The notes beneath the pieces were generated by a model, which had not been told where the DNA came from, searched no databases, and saw only the letters and a list, made by a program, of their open reading frames with translations. Made by a program: the position numbers and the translations under genes. From Nostoc mirabile CHAB5784 (GTDB taxonomy: Bacteria; Cyanobacteriota; Cyanobacteriia; Cyanobacteriales; Nostocaceae), in assembly GCF_020829645.1 (NCBI RefSeq), contig NZ_JAIVFS010000018.1, forward strand, positions 1 to 64,000: 64,000 bases of DNA, given 5' to 3'. Position 1 is the stretch's first letter; each line of letters opens with the position of its first letter. Shown here piece after piece: positions 7,528 to 15,699 of this stretch.

Positions 7528-8415
7528 TTATTCTCTTCCTTGTCTTTCCCTACTCCCGTTGCTCCCCTTCCCTTTCTTTCCACGCTGCCAACTTTGGCTA
7601 TTGGCTTGTTTGCTAAATTTTCCTTTAGGAAAAAGTCGCTGTTCTAATTCTTCATAGCTGCCTTCAAAATCACAATGACCATAAAGGGGACATTTTTGGC
7701 AATAAACGCCTTTGGTGTAGCGTTCTAAGTTTTCACGATTGAAAAAATACGGTTTCTGACTAAAAGTGCTGGCAACCCACTGCCATGACATATTATTACT
7801 AGCAGGATCTCCATCTAAAAGGTGTTCAAGAAACCATTTAGCTCCAGCTTGCCAACGAATACGCCACCAATGGACAATGTAAGCTGCTAGCCACATCCGG
7901 GCGTGGTTATGTAGATAGCCAGTTTCTTTCAAGTCACGGCTAAAACTGTCGATGCAAACTCTACCTGTGGTTCCTTGTCTGATATCTTGCGGCAATTCGG
8001 GTGCATATTCAGCCACAGTGTAACCAGTTTTGTACTCTTCCTGGTCTTTCCAGATTCCATCTCCTAAGTTGACATATAACCGTTGCCAGTAGTCGCGCCA
8101 ACCTAACTCGTTAATTAATTTCGTAGCATCATCTTGGTGCTGTACTCGTTCCAGGACATAATCTCGAATTTCTCGCAAACTCAAAACGCCATAGCGGATG
8201 TAAGGCGAAAGTCGCGTGACTGCACCTGTGAAAAAATTACGTGTTTGTGCGTAGTTTACTGCATCAATTTTTTGCAGTGCTTTTTGTGCAGCTTTGCGTC
8301 CCCCTACGGTTTGACTGATGTGGTCATCGCGTTGTGCTGCATCTGGGAATTGTTCACGCAGGTAGGCTACCAATTCATCGCGGTTGGTAAATTCGCGTTG
8401 CATATCTTTAGTCAT
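7528..8415 (-). CDS. FAD-binding domain of photolyase/cryptochrome family, stand-alone
   Basis: A 295-residue protein matching only the C-terminal helical FAD-binding domain of photolyases. Family motifs are LSPYIRYGVLSLREIRDYV, INELGWRDYWQRL, TGYLHNHARMWLAAYIVHWW and the FAD/active-site stretch GDPASNNMSWQWVASTFSQK. The Trp-rich region could support electron transfer. After the FAD motif comes VYCQKCPLYGHC, a Cys cluster (CxxCxxxxxC) of the kind that can bind metal or Fe-S. The tail (after about residue 265) is basic and low complexity. Its partner domain is encoded separately just downstream (6890-7348), with a MITE in between. Substrate is not known. Confidence 0.82.
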   Translation of the reverse strand: MTKDMQREFTNRDELVAYLREQFPDAAQRDDHISQTVGGRKAAQKALQKIDAVNYAQTRNFFTGAVTRLSPYIRYGVLSLREIRDYVLERVQHQDDATKLINELGWRDYWQRLYVNLGDGIWKDQEEYKTGYTVAEYAPELPQDIRQGTTGRVCIDSFSRDLKETGYLHNHARMWLAAYIVHWWRIRWQAGAKWFLEHLLDGDPASNNMSWQWVASTFSQKPYFFNRENLERYTKGVYCQKCPLYGHCDFEGSYEELEQRLFPKGKFSKQANSQSWQRGKKGKGSNGSRERQGRE

Positions 8416-8449
8416 GTGAACTTTGAAGGGTGAGAATAAATAAAAATAC

Positions 8450-8540
8450 GGCGTTGCTGAATCATGGGATGATTTAGCTCAATTTGGAACGAGTTTTCAA
8501 TGGTTTCAACCGCAAATTCATCCCGAATTTATGCAACGCC
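8450..8540. mobile_element. 91-bp MITE with 8-bp target duplication
   Basis: Inverted ends GGCGTTGCTGAATCATGG and ATTTATGCAACGCC are flanked by the direct 8-mer AAAAATAC at 8442-8449 and 8541-8548. It is non-coding. Confidence 0.8.
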
Positions 8541-8689
8541 AAAAATACTTGTAGGTTAAGTCATAACACTAACTCAAGAATATATCTTCTGCTAGATTCA
8601 GAGTAACTTGCTAAAACATTTGTTGAAAGTGATTTGACTTAATACAGCATTTCATTAATTCGTAGCGAATTAAATTTGGCAATAGCTTG

Positions 8690-8852
8690 CAATGCCAATG
8701 CATCCCAATACAATCTTAATGCGTCCCTCTGCAATGCCAATGCATCCCGATACAATCTTAATGTGTCTCTCTGCAATGCCAATGCATCCCGATACAATCT
8801 TAATGCGTCCCTCTGCAATGCCAATGCATCCCGATACAATCTTAATGCGTGC
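8690..8852. repeat. 42-bp tandem repeat, about four units
   Basis: The unit starts CAATGCCAATGCATCCC at 8690, 8732, 8774 and 8816, with only a few substitutions between units. The 42-bp period is a multiple of three, so both strands show open frames; these are repeat artefacts. The rest of the 8416-8927 gap contains only the MITE at 8450 and the presumed promoter of the peroxiredoxin gene. Confidence 0.85.
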
Positions 8853-8927
8853 CCCTACATTAAATCAGTGAACAGTCAACAGTTATATGTACAATTCTAA
8901 AGCGATTCCAATCTCTCACACCCTATC

Positions 8928-9419
8928 ATGAGCAATATTCCCCAAGTCGGACAACCAGCACCAGATTTCTCCACTCCTGACCAAAATGGCAATTCAGTCA
9001 CTCTCGACGACCTCAGCAGTCAATGGGTTGTCCTTTACTTCTACCCAAAAGATGATACACCCGGTTGTACCACCGAAGCGAAAGATTTCACCGAATTGTA
9101 TCAAGACTTCAGCGAACTAGGAGCGAAAATCTTAGGCGTGAGTCCAGATTTGGGTAAATCCCATTGTAAATTTATCAGCAAACATAACCTGTTAATCACC
9201 CTCTTGAGTGACTCAGAACATATTTTGACAGAAGCCTACGGTGCTTGGCGCTTAAAAAAATTTATGGGCAAAGAATATATGGGTGTTGCTCGCTCAACTT
9301 TCCTAATTTCACCTGATAAAATTATTGTTTATGCTTGGCCGAATGTGAAAACCAAAGGTCATGCTCTGGCAGTTTTAACTAAATTACGGGAATTAGCAGC
9401 AACGCAAAGTCCTAAATGA
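8928..9419 (+). CDS. bcp: Thioredoxin-dependent peroxiredoxin, BCP/PrxQ type
   Basis: A 163-residue thiol peroxidase reducing H2O2 and organic peroxides with thioredoxin. The peroxidatic Cys is Cys47 in DDTPGCTTEAKDF, where the position five residues later, usually the resolving Cys of PrxQ, is Asp or Lys-adjacent and not Cys. A second Cys at position 80 (GKSHCKF) fits the subgroup with the resolving Cys in helix 3. Other motifs are VLYFYPKD and GVARSTFLISPD. It is monocistronic between a tandem repeat and the small genes that follow. Confidence 0.92.
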   Translation: MSNIPQVGQPAPDFSTPDQNGNSVTLDDLSSQWVVLYFYPKDDTPGCTTEAKDFTELYQDFSELGAKILGVSPDLGKSHCKFISKHNLLITLLSDSEHILTEAYGAWRLKKFMGKEYMGVARSTFLISPDKIIVYAWPNVKTKGHALAVLTKLRELAATQSPK

Positions 9420-9492
9420 GTTAGGCAAACACAATTGGATGCAGGTATAGTTACAGCAATGCTACGTCAATCATATAGTAATAAAGCACGAT

Positions 9493-9882
9493 GTGAGCAG
9501 CTTATTTGAGCAAGCGATCGCCGATGCACTGAACTCAGTCAATCCTCAAAAAGTTCTGGAAGGCAAAGTCGCTAATGCTATCATCCAGGCAGGGTTTGAT
9601 TTAGTTAGTTTTAATAAAACAGTGGGTCTAAATGGCGAAGTGGGTGAAATCGATGTGGAAACCAGTAACGCTATCATCGAAGTAACAACCCAAACTGCTC
9701 GAAAGTTGAAGCAAGTTCAAAAGTTGATATCAAACTTTGACTTGAATCCCTTGAACAAGCCAGTTATTCTCTATGCACCCAATTATAAATTTACTCCGGC
9801 TCAAGATATCATCGCTACTGGCAGTTATGTAGTTTATAGTCAAGATGAATTATTAGAATTATTATCCATACTAGGAGTATAA
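9493..9882 (+). CDS. Small protein with a restriction-endonuclease-like core
   Basis: A 129-residue protein read from a GTG start; the nearby ATG is out of frame. The central pattern GEVGEIDVETSNAIIEVTTQ resembles the E...D...E-V strand pattern of the PD-(D/E)XK nuclease fold, with Thr in place of the usual catalytic Lys. No signal peptide or membrane segment is present. It abuts the next gene (stop TAA followed directly by GTG), so the two are co-translated. A toxin-domain or nuclease role is possible but unproven. Confidence 0.6.
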   Translation: MSSLFEQAIADALNSVNPQKVLEGKVANAIIQAGFDLVSFNKTVGLNGEVGEIDVETSNAIIEVTTQTARKLKQVQKLISNFDLNPLNKPVILYAPNYKFTPAQDIIATGSYVVYSQDELLELLSILGV

Positions 9883-10311
9883 GTGATGCCAGAACCCATT
9901 TCCCTAATTTCTAGTGCTGAGATTAAACCAGGAGAATTTTTGAGTTTTCTGCAATATTCTGGAGTATTACTACATCCAGATAATGTATATGATGGACGTA
10001 TTTCTAGAGATAATACTCATGTTTGGATTGTTTTAGATAACACTGAATTAAAAAATTTTAATCCTGATGAAATTGAACTCATAACCCAGAAACTTACAGC
10101 TAAACCTCAGACTCACATTCTGCTTGATGTCAGCAAAACTTCAGGAAGTGAGCAACTAGCGCTAGAGTTTGCATGTAAGTTTGCTAAAAAATGGTCTTGT
10201 ATTGTTTACAACTCAAATTATAAAATCTACTCACCACAAGAATTATTGGAGTTATGCCCAGCAGAAGCAGGCTTTGTTTTGGGAGTAGATTCAAAAGTTA
10301 ATCCCATATAG
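9883..10311 (+). CDS. Unrecognised 141-142 residue protein paired with the preceding gene
   Basis: The frame starts at GTG 9883 or ATG 9886, directly after the preceding stop. It is a soluble alpha/beta protein with no motif that I recognise. Near the end it has YSPQELLEL, resembling YSQDELLEL at the end of the preceding protein, which hints at shared ancestry or a related C-terminal unit. As the second gene of a tight pair with a nuclease-fold-like protein it could be an immunity or partner protein. That is inference only. Confidence 0.55.
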   Translation: MMPEPISLISSAEIKPGEFLSFLQYSGVLLHPDNVYDGRISRDNTHVWIVLDNTELKNFNPDEIELITQKLTAKPQTHILLDVSKTSGSEQLALEFACKFAKKWSCIVYNSNYKIYSPQELLELCPAEAGFVLGVDSKVNPI

Positions 10312-10410
10312 ACTCGATTAAAATATCTTAAAGTCTGGTGAAGTTGCTCTAGAAACTGCCAGCGTGATGATTGAAGCAAGGAATTAGACTTTTCGCAATT
10401 TTAAATAAAC

Positions 10411-11067
10411 ATGATTCAAGTCATCCAAGCCCAAAATGTCACTCTTGCCTACTTAAAGGAAAAATTTGCTCTATATAAATCTGAAAATGAGCAATTTTTT
10501 ACAGAGTGGTTTGACTACATACCTAAAATTTCCGAATTAGAAAAGCAATCCTTAGACAGAGTTAAAAATAACTATCTCAATGTGCTTGAAAATGCTCCTC
10601 TTTTAGAAGAAGCAGTAAAATTGGTAGTATTATCTCCGTTGCTAGATTTAGCTGGTTTTTATCGTCATCCTTTTTACATCACTACAGAACAAAGTGTAGA
10701 AATTAGCGAAGAAGTTATCATTGATAATGAAGTAAACACAGAAGATACTAAAGAAATTATCAAAGGCAAAATTGATGTCTTAGTTCTTCAAAATCAGCTA
10801 TGGTTACTAATCATTGAATCTAAGAGGTCTAGTTTTTCCTTGGCAAAGGCGATTCCTCAAGCACTAACTTATATGCTGGCAAATCCCCACCCGGAAAATC
10901 CTGCATATTCCTTAGTAATGAATGGAGAAGATTTCCAATTTATGAAGTTGATAAAACAAGATAAACCAATATATGCTTTATCTGATAGATTCACTTTATA
11001 TAGACGCGAAAATGAATTGTATAAAGTTTTGAATATATTAAAAAAAATAGGTCAAGTTTTAAGTTAA
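10411..11067 (+). CDS. Restriction-endonuclease-fold protein (HsdR N-terminal-like), copy 1
   Basis: A 218-residue protein of a cyanobacterial family related to the N-terminal nuclease part of type I restriction R subunits. The catalytic pattern is GKIDVLVLQNQLWLLIIESK, i.e. D followed by E-x-K, then a helix with PQALTYMLANP. No helicase or methylase is encoded nearby, so it is not a complete restriction system. It is about 50% similar along its length to the next gene, so the two are tandem duplicates. Function is unknown. Confidence 0.65.
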   Translation: MIQVIQAQNVTLAYLKEKFALYKSENEQFFTEWFDYIPKISELEKQSLDRVKNNYLNVLENAPLLEEAVKLVVLSPLLDLAGFYRHPFYITTEQSVEISEEVIIDNEVNTEDTKEIIKGKIDVLVLQNQLWLLIIESKRSSFSLAKAIPQALTYMLANPHPENPAYSLVMNGEDFQFMKLIKQDKPIYALSDRFTLYRRENELYKVLNILKKIGQVLS

Positions 11068-11139
11068 TTATCTTTGATATTCCTATTTATGGTAATAGAA
11101 AATTGTTATAATATTTATACTGCATCTTTAAAATGAATT

Positions 11140-11766
11140 ATGGTTCAATTTATCCAAGCACAAAATGTCGGGCTTGCTTATTTGGAAGAAAAATTTAGTC
11201 TACAGCTAGCCGAAGATGATGCATTCTTCACAGAATGGTTTGAAAATTTACCGGAAATTACAGATTTAGAAAAGCCAGATTTAGACAGAATAAAACTTAA
11301 TTTTCTCCGTTTAGTCAAGCGTCCTCCTTTGTCAGAAGAAACGGTGAAATTAGTAGTTTTATCTCCTTTACTCAATTTAGCTGGATTTTATGATGAGCCT
11401 TTTTATATGAGAGGCGAACAATCAATAGAAATTTCTGCGGAAGATGAAGGAGAAGTTATTAGAGGTAGAATTGATATTTTAGTTATTCAAGAACAATTCT
11501 GGTTGTTAGTAATTGAATCTAAAAGGTTTAGCTTTTCTCTTTTAGAAACCATACCTCAAGCACTTGTTTACATGTTGGCTAATCCAAGTCAAGACAAACC
11601 TACTTTTGGATTAGTAACAAATGGTAGTGATTTTATTTTCTTGAAACTTACCAAAGAAAATCAGCCAAAGTATGCTATGTCTGACCAATTTACACTTTTG
11701 AAACGAAAAAGTGAACTGTATCAGGTTCTAAGTGTATTAAAAAAATTGAGTCAAATTTTGAGTTAA
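11140..11766 (+). CDS. Restriction-endonuclease-fold protein (HsdR N-terminal-like), copy 2
   Basis: A 208-residue paralogue of the preceding gene with the same layout: MVQFIQAQNVGLAYLEEKF at the start, RIDILVIQEQFWLLVIESKR as the PD-(D/E)XK pattern, and PQALVYMLANPSQDKPTFGL after it. It lacks the short acidic insert before the catalytic Asp that copy 1 has. It ends six bases before the cysteine desulfurase start, so the two are probably on one transcript. Confidence 0.65.
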   Translation: MVQFIQAQNVGLAYLEEKFSLQLAEDDAFFTEWFENLPEITDLEKPDLDRIKLNFLRLVKRPPLSEETVKLVVLSPLLNLAGFYDEPFYMRGEQSIEISAEDEGEVIRGRIDILVIQEQFWLLVIESKRFSFSLLETIPQALVYMLANPSQDKPTFGLVTNGSDFIFLKLTKENQPKYAMSDQFTLLKRKSELYQVLSVLKKLSQILS

Positions 11767-11771
11767 TAATT

Positions 11772-12980
11772 ATGTCTATTCTTCCTATATACCTTGATTG
11801 CCACGCTACTACACCTGTAGATGAACGGGTATTAGCAGCAATGCTCCCCTACTTCACAGAAAAATTTGGCAACCCAGCAAGTATCGGTCATGTTTACGGT
11901 TGGGAAGCAGAAGCTGCTGTTAAGCAAACGCGAGAGATTTTAGCAGCAGCAATTAACGCCACTCCCGAAGAAATTGTTTTTACCAGTGGTGCAACAGAAG
12001 CGAATAATTTAGCTATTAAAGGTGTTGCCGAAGCTTATTTTAAAAAAGGTCAGCATATTATTACTGTTGCCACTGAACATAGTGCAGTTATTGACCCTTG
12101 TAATTATTTAAAAACTCTCGGTTTTGAAATTACTATTCTCCCTGTCCAAAAAGATGGATTGATTGATTTAACTGAGTTAAAAAAAGCTTTCCGTCCTGAG
12201 ACGATTTTGGTGTCGGTAATGGCTGCAAATAATGAAATTGGTGTGTTGCAGCCTTTGGCAGAAATTGGGGAAATGTGCCATGAACACAACATCATTTTCC
12301 ACACCGATGCAGCCCAAGCTATTGGTAAAATTCCCCTAGATGTGCAAGCGATGAAAATTGACTTGATGTCGCTAACCGCACACAAAGTATATGGGCCAAA
12401 GGGCATTGGGGCGCTGTACGTCCGTAGGCGCAACCCTAGAGTGCAACTAGCTCCCCAGCAGCACGGCGGCGGACATGAACGAGGGATGCGGTCTGGGACA
12501 TTGTATACACCGCAAATTGTCGGCTTTGGGAAAGCTGTAGAAATCGCTTTGATAGAACAAGCAACAGAAACCCAACGCCTCACCCAGTTAAGACAAAGCT
12601 TGTGGGAACAGCTTTCCCAACTTGAAGGAATTCATCTCAACGGACACCCTCAAGACCGATTGGCGGGAAACTTGAATATCAGCGTTGAGGGGGTGGATGG
12701 AGCCGCACTTTTGCTAGGATTGCAGCCAGTAATGGCGATTTCTTCTGGTTCTGCTTGCTCATCGGCAAATACTGCACCCTCCCATGTTCTGACAGCACTG
12801 GGAAACTCCCAACAGCTAGCTTATGCCTCAGTGCGGTTTGGGATTGGACGGTTTAATACCCAAGAGGAGATTGATATTGTGGCGAAACATGTGATCGCTA
12901 CTATTCAAAGCTTACGCAAGACCTCTTTTATGGATTCTCGCAAAGGATTGCGCCAATCTGATCTAGCTCCTGCTGATTGA
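11772..12980 (+). CDS. Cysteine desulfurase, IscS/NifS family
   Basis: A 402-residue PLP enzyme supplying sulfur from cysteine for Fe-S clusters or other thio-modifications. The start YLDCHATTPVDERVLAAML, the PLP lysine in LTAHKVYGPKGIGALY, and the active-site Cys loop ISSGSACSSANTAPSHVL are present. The last 20 or so residues (SFMDSRKGLRQSDLAPAD) run into the 3' end of an opposing aldo/keto reductase remnant, so the C-terminus appears extended past its natural end. It directly follows two nuclease-fold genes. A link between them is possible but not shown. Confidence 0.92.
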   Translation: MSILPIYLDCHATTPVDERVLAAMLPYFTEKFGNPASIGHVYGWEAEAAVKQTREILAAAINATPEEIVFTSGATEANNLAIKGVAEAYFKKGQHIITVATEHSAVIDPCNYLKTLGFEITILPVQKDGLIDLTELKKAFRPETILVSVMAANNEIGVLQPLAEIGEMCHEHNIIFHTDAAQAIGKIPLDVQAMKIDLMSLTAHKVYGPKGIGALYVRRRNPRVQLAPQQHGGGHERGMRSGTLYTPQIVGFGKAVEIALIEQATETQRLTQLRQSLWEQLSQLEGIHLNGHPQDRLAGNLNISVEGVDGAALLLGLQPVMAISSGSACSSANTAPSHVLTALGNSQQLAYASVRFGIGRFNTQEEIDIVAKHVIATIQSLRKTSFMDSRKGLRQSDLAPAD

Positions 12981-13172
12981 GGCGAAATTCCCCAGCAGCG
13001 ATGATCCCTTCCACCTGCTTGGGATTGCGCGCGCCAACGATCGCAGCTGTCACCGCCGGATTGTTTAAAGTCCAAGCGATCGCTACTTCACCGGGGGAGC
13101 GATCGTGTTGCTTACCAATATCTTGTAACACCTCCACCAACTTCAGGTTACGAGATAAACGTGGCTCTTGAA
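12928..13172 (-). pseudogene. C-terminal fragment of an aldo/keto reductase
   Basis: The minus strand encodes EPRLSRNLKLVEVLQDIG, then SPGEVAIAWTLNNPAVTAAI and VGARNPKQVEGIIAAGEF, the C-terminal third of an NADPH-dependent aldo/keto reductase. It ends at 12928, inside the 3' end of the convergent cysteine desulfurase gene. Upstream it stops abruptly at the MITE-A copy at 13180, and no catalytic N-terminal part is found beyond it. Confidence 0.82.
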
Positions 13173-13179
13173 ATTCACC

Positions 13180-13347
13180 AAGGCTATTTCATTCTCATCT
13201 AGTCCGCCTCAGAATGAATTCTGAGTCTAATAGCACTCATTCGTCTAAAGACGACTGAGAAAAGGTTACAGTCCGTTAAAACGGACTTTAGCTATGAGCC
13301 GCAAAACTTCAGTTCTGGGCGGTTTCTGTCTAGAACGAAATAGCCCT
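13180..13347. mobile_element. MITE-A copy 1
   Basis: The ends are AAGGCTATTTCATTC and GAACGAAATAGCCCTG. Inside are two inverted REP-like units with hairpins CGTCTAAAGACG and GTCCGTTAAAACGGAC. The flanks show no convincing duplication, unlike the other copies. It truncates the aldo/keto reductase remnant. Confidence 0.75.
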
Positions 13348-13415
13348 GGTGGAAATACGACAGTCAATCACTACTTATGTAGGATGAATGTTGTGTTGAT
13401 ACATACTGCTTATAC

Positions 13416-13638
13416 ACTAGTGGTTTGTCTCATTAAATTTGCTGGGTTCGTAGTAGGCACTGAAGTGCTTAAAAATCTAGTAGGACTTACGCAAAATATC
13501 TCTCAAACTCTGATTTCTCCGTGTACTCTGCGCCTAATAAGGTTCGTTATTCCGTAACTCTTGCGTAAGTCCTATCTAGGACTAAAGTCCTTACTACGAA
13601 CTTGTTCACCCCTCAAAATTAATGAAACAGACCACTAG
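13416..13638. mobile_element. MITE-F, a 223-bp element interrupted by MITE-B
   Basis: The ends are ACTAGTGGTTTGTCTCATTA and TAATGAAACAGACCACTAG. Further inverted similarity (GGGTTCGTAGTA with TACTACGAACTTG) runs inwards. A complete MITE-B copy (13481-13574) sits in the middle. Confidence 0.75.
13481..13574. mobile_element. MITE-B copy inside MITE-F, 5-bp target duplication
   Basis: The ends are TAGGACTTACGCA and TGCGTAAGTCCTA, flanked by TCTAG on both sides. The inside matches the copy at 16306 (TCTCAAACTCTGATTTCTCC and CGTTATTCCGTAACTC). Confidence 0.8.
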
Positions 13639-13691
13639 ACTTACTCGAAGATAGTAACAGTTGTCAGTGTTTATCAAAATACAGAAGTAAT

Positions 13692-14091
13692 ATGTCAGAA
13701 GATTTAAAAGGCAAAGTTGCGCTAATCACTGGTGCAAACAAAGGTATCGGGTATGAGATTGCACGCCAACTAGGTTCTAGAGGCGCTACTGTTCTTGTTG
13801 CTGCAAGAAATATCAAACGTGGTGAAGAAGCGGCGAATAAACTTCGTTTAAATGAGATCGATGCCCGAACAGTTCAACTTGATGTCATCGAGCAAAAAAC
13901 AATCGATTCTGCGGTTAAACAAATCGAGAGCGAATTCGGAAAACTTGACATCCTTGTGAATAATGCTGGGATAATACCAAGGATACCGCACTGTTGAGCA
14001 AGGAGCGATCGTAGCAGTGAGACTTGCCACTCTACCTGATGATGGTTCTAGCGGAGGGTTTTTTGATGACAATGGCGTGGTTCCCTGGTAG
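13692..14091 (+). pseudogene. Short-chain dehydrogenase with a large internal deletion
   Basis: The N-terminal 95 codons are a normal SDR Rossmann half with the cofactor motif TGANKGIG (residues about 14-21), the LDV strand and NNAGI. At about 13975 the sequence jumps, out of frame, to a C-terminal SDR end (GYRTVEQGAIVAVRLATL, then PDDGSSGGFFDDNG) with a stop at 14091. About 110 codons, including the catalytic Tyr-x-x-x-Lys, are missing. The initial ORF therefore ends as a 101-residue stub. Confidence 0.85.
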
Positions 14092-14149
14092 AAAGTAAGG
14101 GAGCATGGGGCATTGAGCAGGAATTAGAAAACTCGGTTCATCCAGCTTT

Positions 14150-14413
14150 GATACTCGTTAACGAGTCTTTGAACTGGATGAATCCACCTTTTATACTCAT
14201 TAACGAGTCTCTGAACTGGATGAATCCACCTTTTATACTCATTAACGAGTCTCTGAACTGGATGAATCCACCTTTTATACTCATTAACGAGTCTCTGAAC
14301 TGGATGAATCCACCTTTTATACTCATTAATGAGTCTTTGAACTGGATGAATCCACCTTTTATACTCATTAATGAGTCTTTGAACTGGATGAATCCACCTT
14401 TTATACTCATTAA
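14150..14413. repeat. 42-bp tandem repeat, six units plus a displaced seventh
   Basis: Units start GAGTCTCTGAACTGGATG at 14163, 14205, 14247, 14289, 14331 and 14373. A further unit lies beyond the inserted MITE, from 14526. Variation is limited to a few positions (TCT/TTT, AAC/AAT). Open frames on both strands follow from the period and are not taken as genes. Confidence 0.88.
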
Positions 14414-14525
14414 GGGATTTCCAAGAAATAAATTATCCAAATAAACGAACCACAGAGACACAGAGGAATAAGGAGGAGAGAGTTTTTTCGCCAGTTTTTT
14501 GAGTATTTTTTTATTTGGAAGTCCC
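14414..14525. mobile_element. 112-bp MITE with TA(A) duplication inside the tandem repeat
   Basis: The ends are GGGATTTCCAAGAAATAAA and TTTATTTGGAAGTCCC, flanked by TAA on both sides (14411-14413 and 14526-14528). Excising it with one TAA restores a perfect 42-bp repeat register. A TA-type target fits IS630/Tc1-like mobilisation. Confidence 0.82.
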
Positions 14526-14619
14526 TAACGAGTCTCTGAACTGGATGAATCCACCTCAGAACTCCGTTCATCCAGCTTGTCTCCTTGTCCTCTTCCACTC
14601 CCCACTCCCCACTCCCCAT

Positions 14620-15699
14620 TTAATATGGATTTGAATCAATCCGTCCCCTTTTAACACTTCTGAGATAGTACCCAGAGGTTGGTCTGTTTCTCAAATTAAA
14701 GGTGTCGCCACTGCGAACTTTCCAAATTTTGTAATTGGAAAAGGTCAAAGGCGTTCGGGGTTCGCATACTTCCGGCAGATGATTGCCAAGTACAAAGTAC
14801 GCGTCACCCCTACCCATAACTTTCACCAAACCGTTTTTATCCACAAGAACCGATGTACTTTCACTAACCGCTATGCCTAAAACACTGCTACATACACCGT
14901 CTTTAATTTGACGGGCAATGAAAGCCATAATTCGACCCATTCTTTGCCGCCTGTCAAAGTGCGTATCTACGATGGTTCCCTTCAAATTACTCCAATTGAA
15001 AAAGTTGTAAGTAAAAGTAATGTCCCGGTAAGGATCATCCAGTGCATCTCTAGTTTCAATGCCTTTTTCAGAAGAAGCACAAGCATCATAGACACAATCA
15101 CTTTGGATCATCGCACCCGCACTAGTGCCACCAATACCACCTCCCTTAAGATAAACTGACTTAACGGCAGCCTCAACCTTGGTATCCTTCCAGTTGCGGA
15201 TGTATTGACATTGGTCGCCGCCAGCAAAGAAAATTACATCAGCATTTCTGATTTTTTCATAAATCTCAGCTTTGTTTGCTTCTTCTCTATTGCGAATCAG
15301 AAGAGTTTCCACAAAGTTTACGCCCTTCATGGCATAAATTAGCCGATTGTAATCGTGATTACCATTCGTGCGGAGAACTACAACATTAACTTTAGTGCCG
15401 GAGTTACTACTTCCCCTAACTTGGTTGATCATCCACTGGATTGCATCATCGACATCGGGGCCACCCCCACCTAAGCTAAGGACTGGGCCTGCTAAGGAGG
15501 GTCTAGCATTGTCGAAACCAGAGCCAGAGGGGGAGGGAGAGGGGCGGACATCAACAGTGTCACCCAGGAAGTAGCGTTTCCAGCTTGCAATAAAACGGGT
15601 TATTAGGAAGGTTCCCATCTTCAACAACTTGATTCCTGTACTTTTCAAGCGCCTTGCTATGCTTGGGAATGCCTTTGTCATACTAAGCTTCTGGAGCAA
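14620..15699 (-). CDS. Cyanophycinase-like serine peptidase (family S51)
   Basis: A 359-residue protein of the cyanophycinase/peptidase E family, which cleaves cyanophycin or related aspartyl peptides. The nucleophile elbow GGTSAGAMI places the catalytic Ser at about 193. Other family blocks are GPVLSLGGGGPDVDDAIQWM, ADVIFFAGGDQCQYIRNW and VDTHFDRRQRMGRIMAFIAR. The first 70 residues are a basic, partly hydrophobic leader (GIKLLKMGTFLITRF) followed by a Pro/Ser linker, not usual for cytoplasmic CphB, so membrane association is possible. Whether the substrate is cyanophycin is not certain. Confidence 0.85.
   Translation of the reverse strand: MLQKLSMTKAFPSIARRLKSTGIKLLKMGTFLITRFIASWKRYFLGDTVDVRPSPSPSGSGFDNARPSLAGPVLSLGGGGPDVDDAIQWMINQVRGSSNSGTKVNVVVLRTNGNHDYNRLIYAMKGVNFVETLLIRNREEANKAEIYEKIRNADVIFFAGGDQCQYIRNWKDTKVEAAVKSVYLKGGGIGGTSAGAMIQSDCVYDACASSEKGIETRDALDDPYRDITFTYNFFNWSNLKGTIVDTHFDRRQRMGRIMAFIARQIKDGVCSSVLGIAVSESTSVLVDKNGLVKVMGRGDAYFVLGNHLPEVCEPRTPLTFSNYKIWKVRSGDTFNLRNRPTSGYYLRSVKRGRIDSNPY

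Noticed and set aside
8690..8852. CRISPR array
   Set aside because: Units are contiguous repeats without unique spacers, and no cas genes are present. The same holds for 14150 and 39197.
8639..8900. Open frames on both strands (66 and 74 residues) with 14-residue repeats
   Set aside because: They arise from the 42-bp tandem repeat, whose period is a multiple of three; no start region or independent coding signal is seen.
12104..12583. 159-residue minus-strand frame
   Set aside because: It is antisense to the well-supported cysteine desulfurase.
13294..13557. 87-residue + strand frame
   Set aside because: It is composed of MITE-A, MITE-F and MITE-B sequence and matches no protein pattern.
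14138..14461. 107- and 98-residue frames on opposite strands
   Set aside because: Pure translation of a 42-bp tandem repeat. Both strands are equally open.
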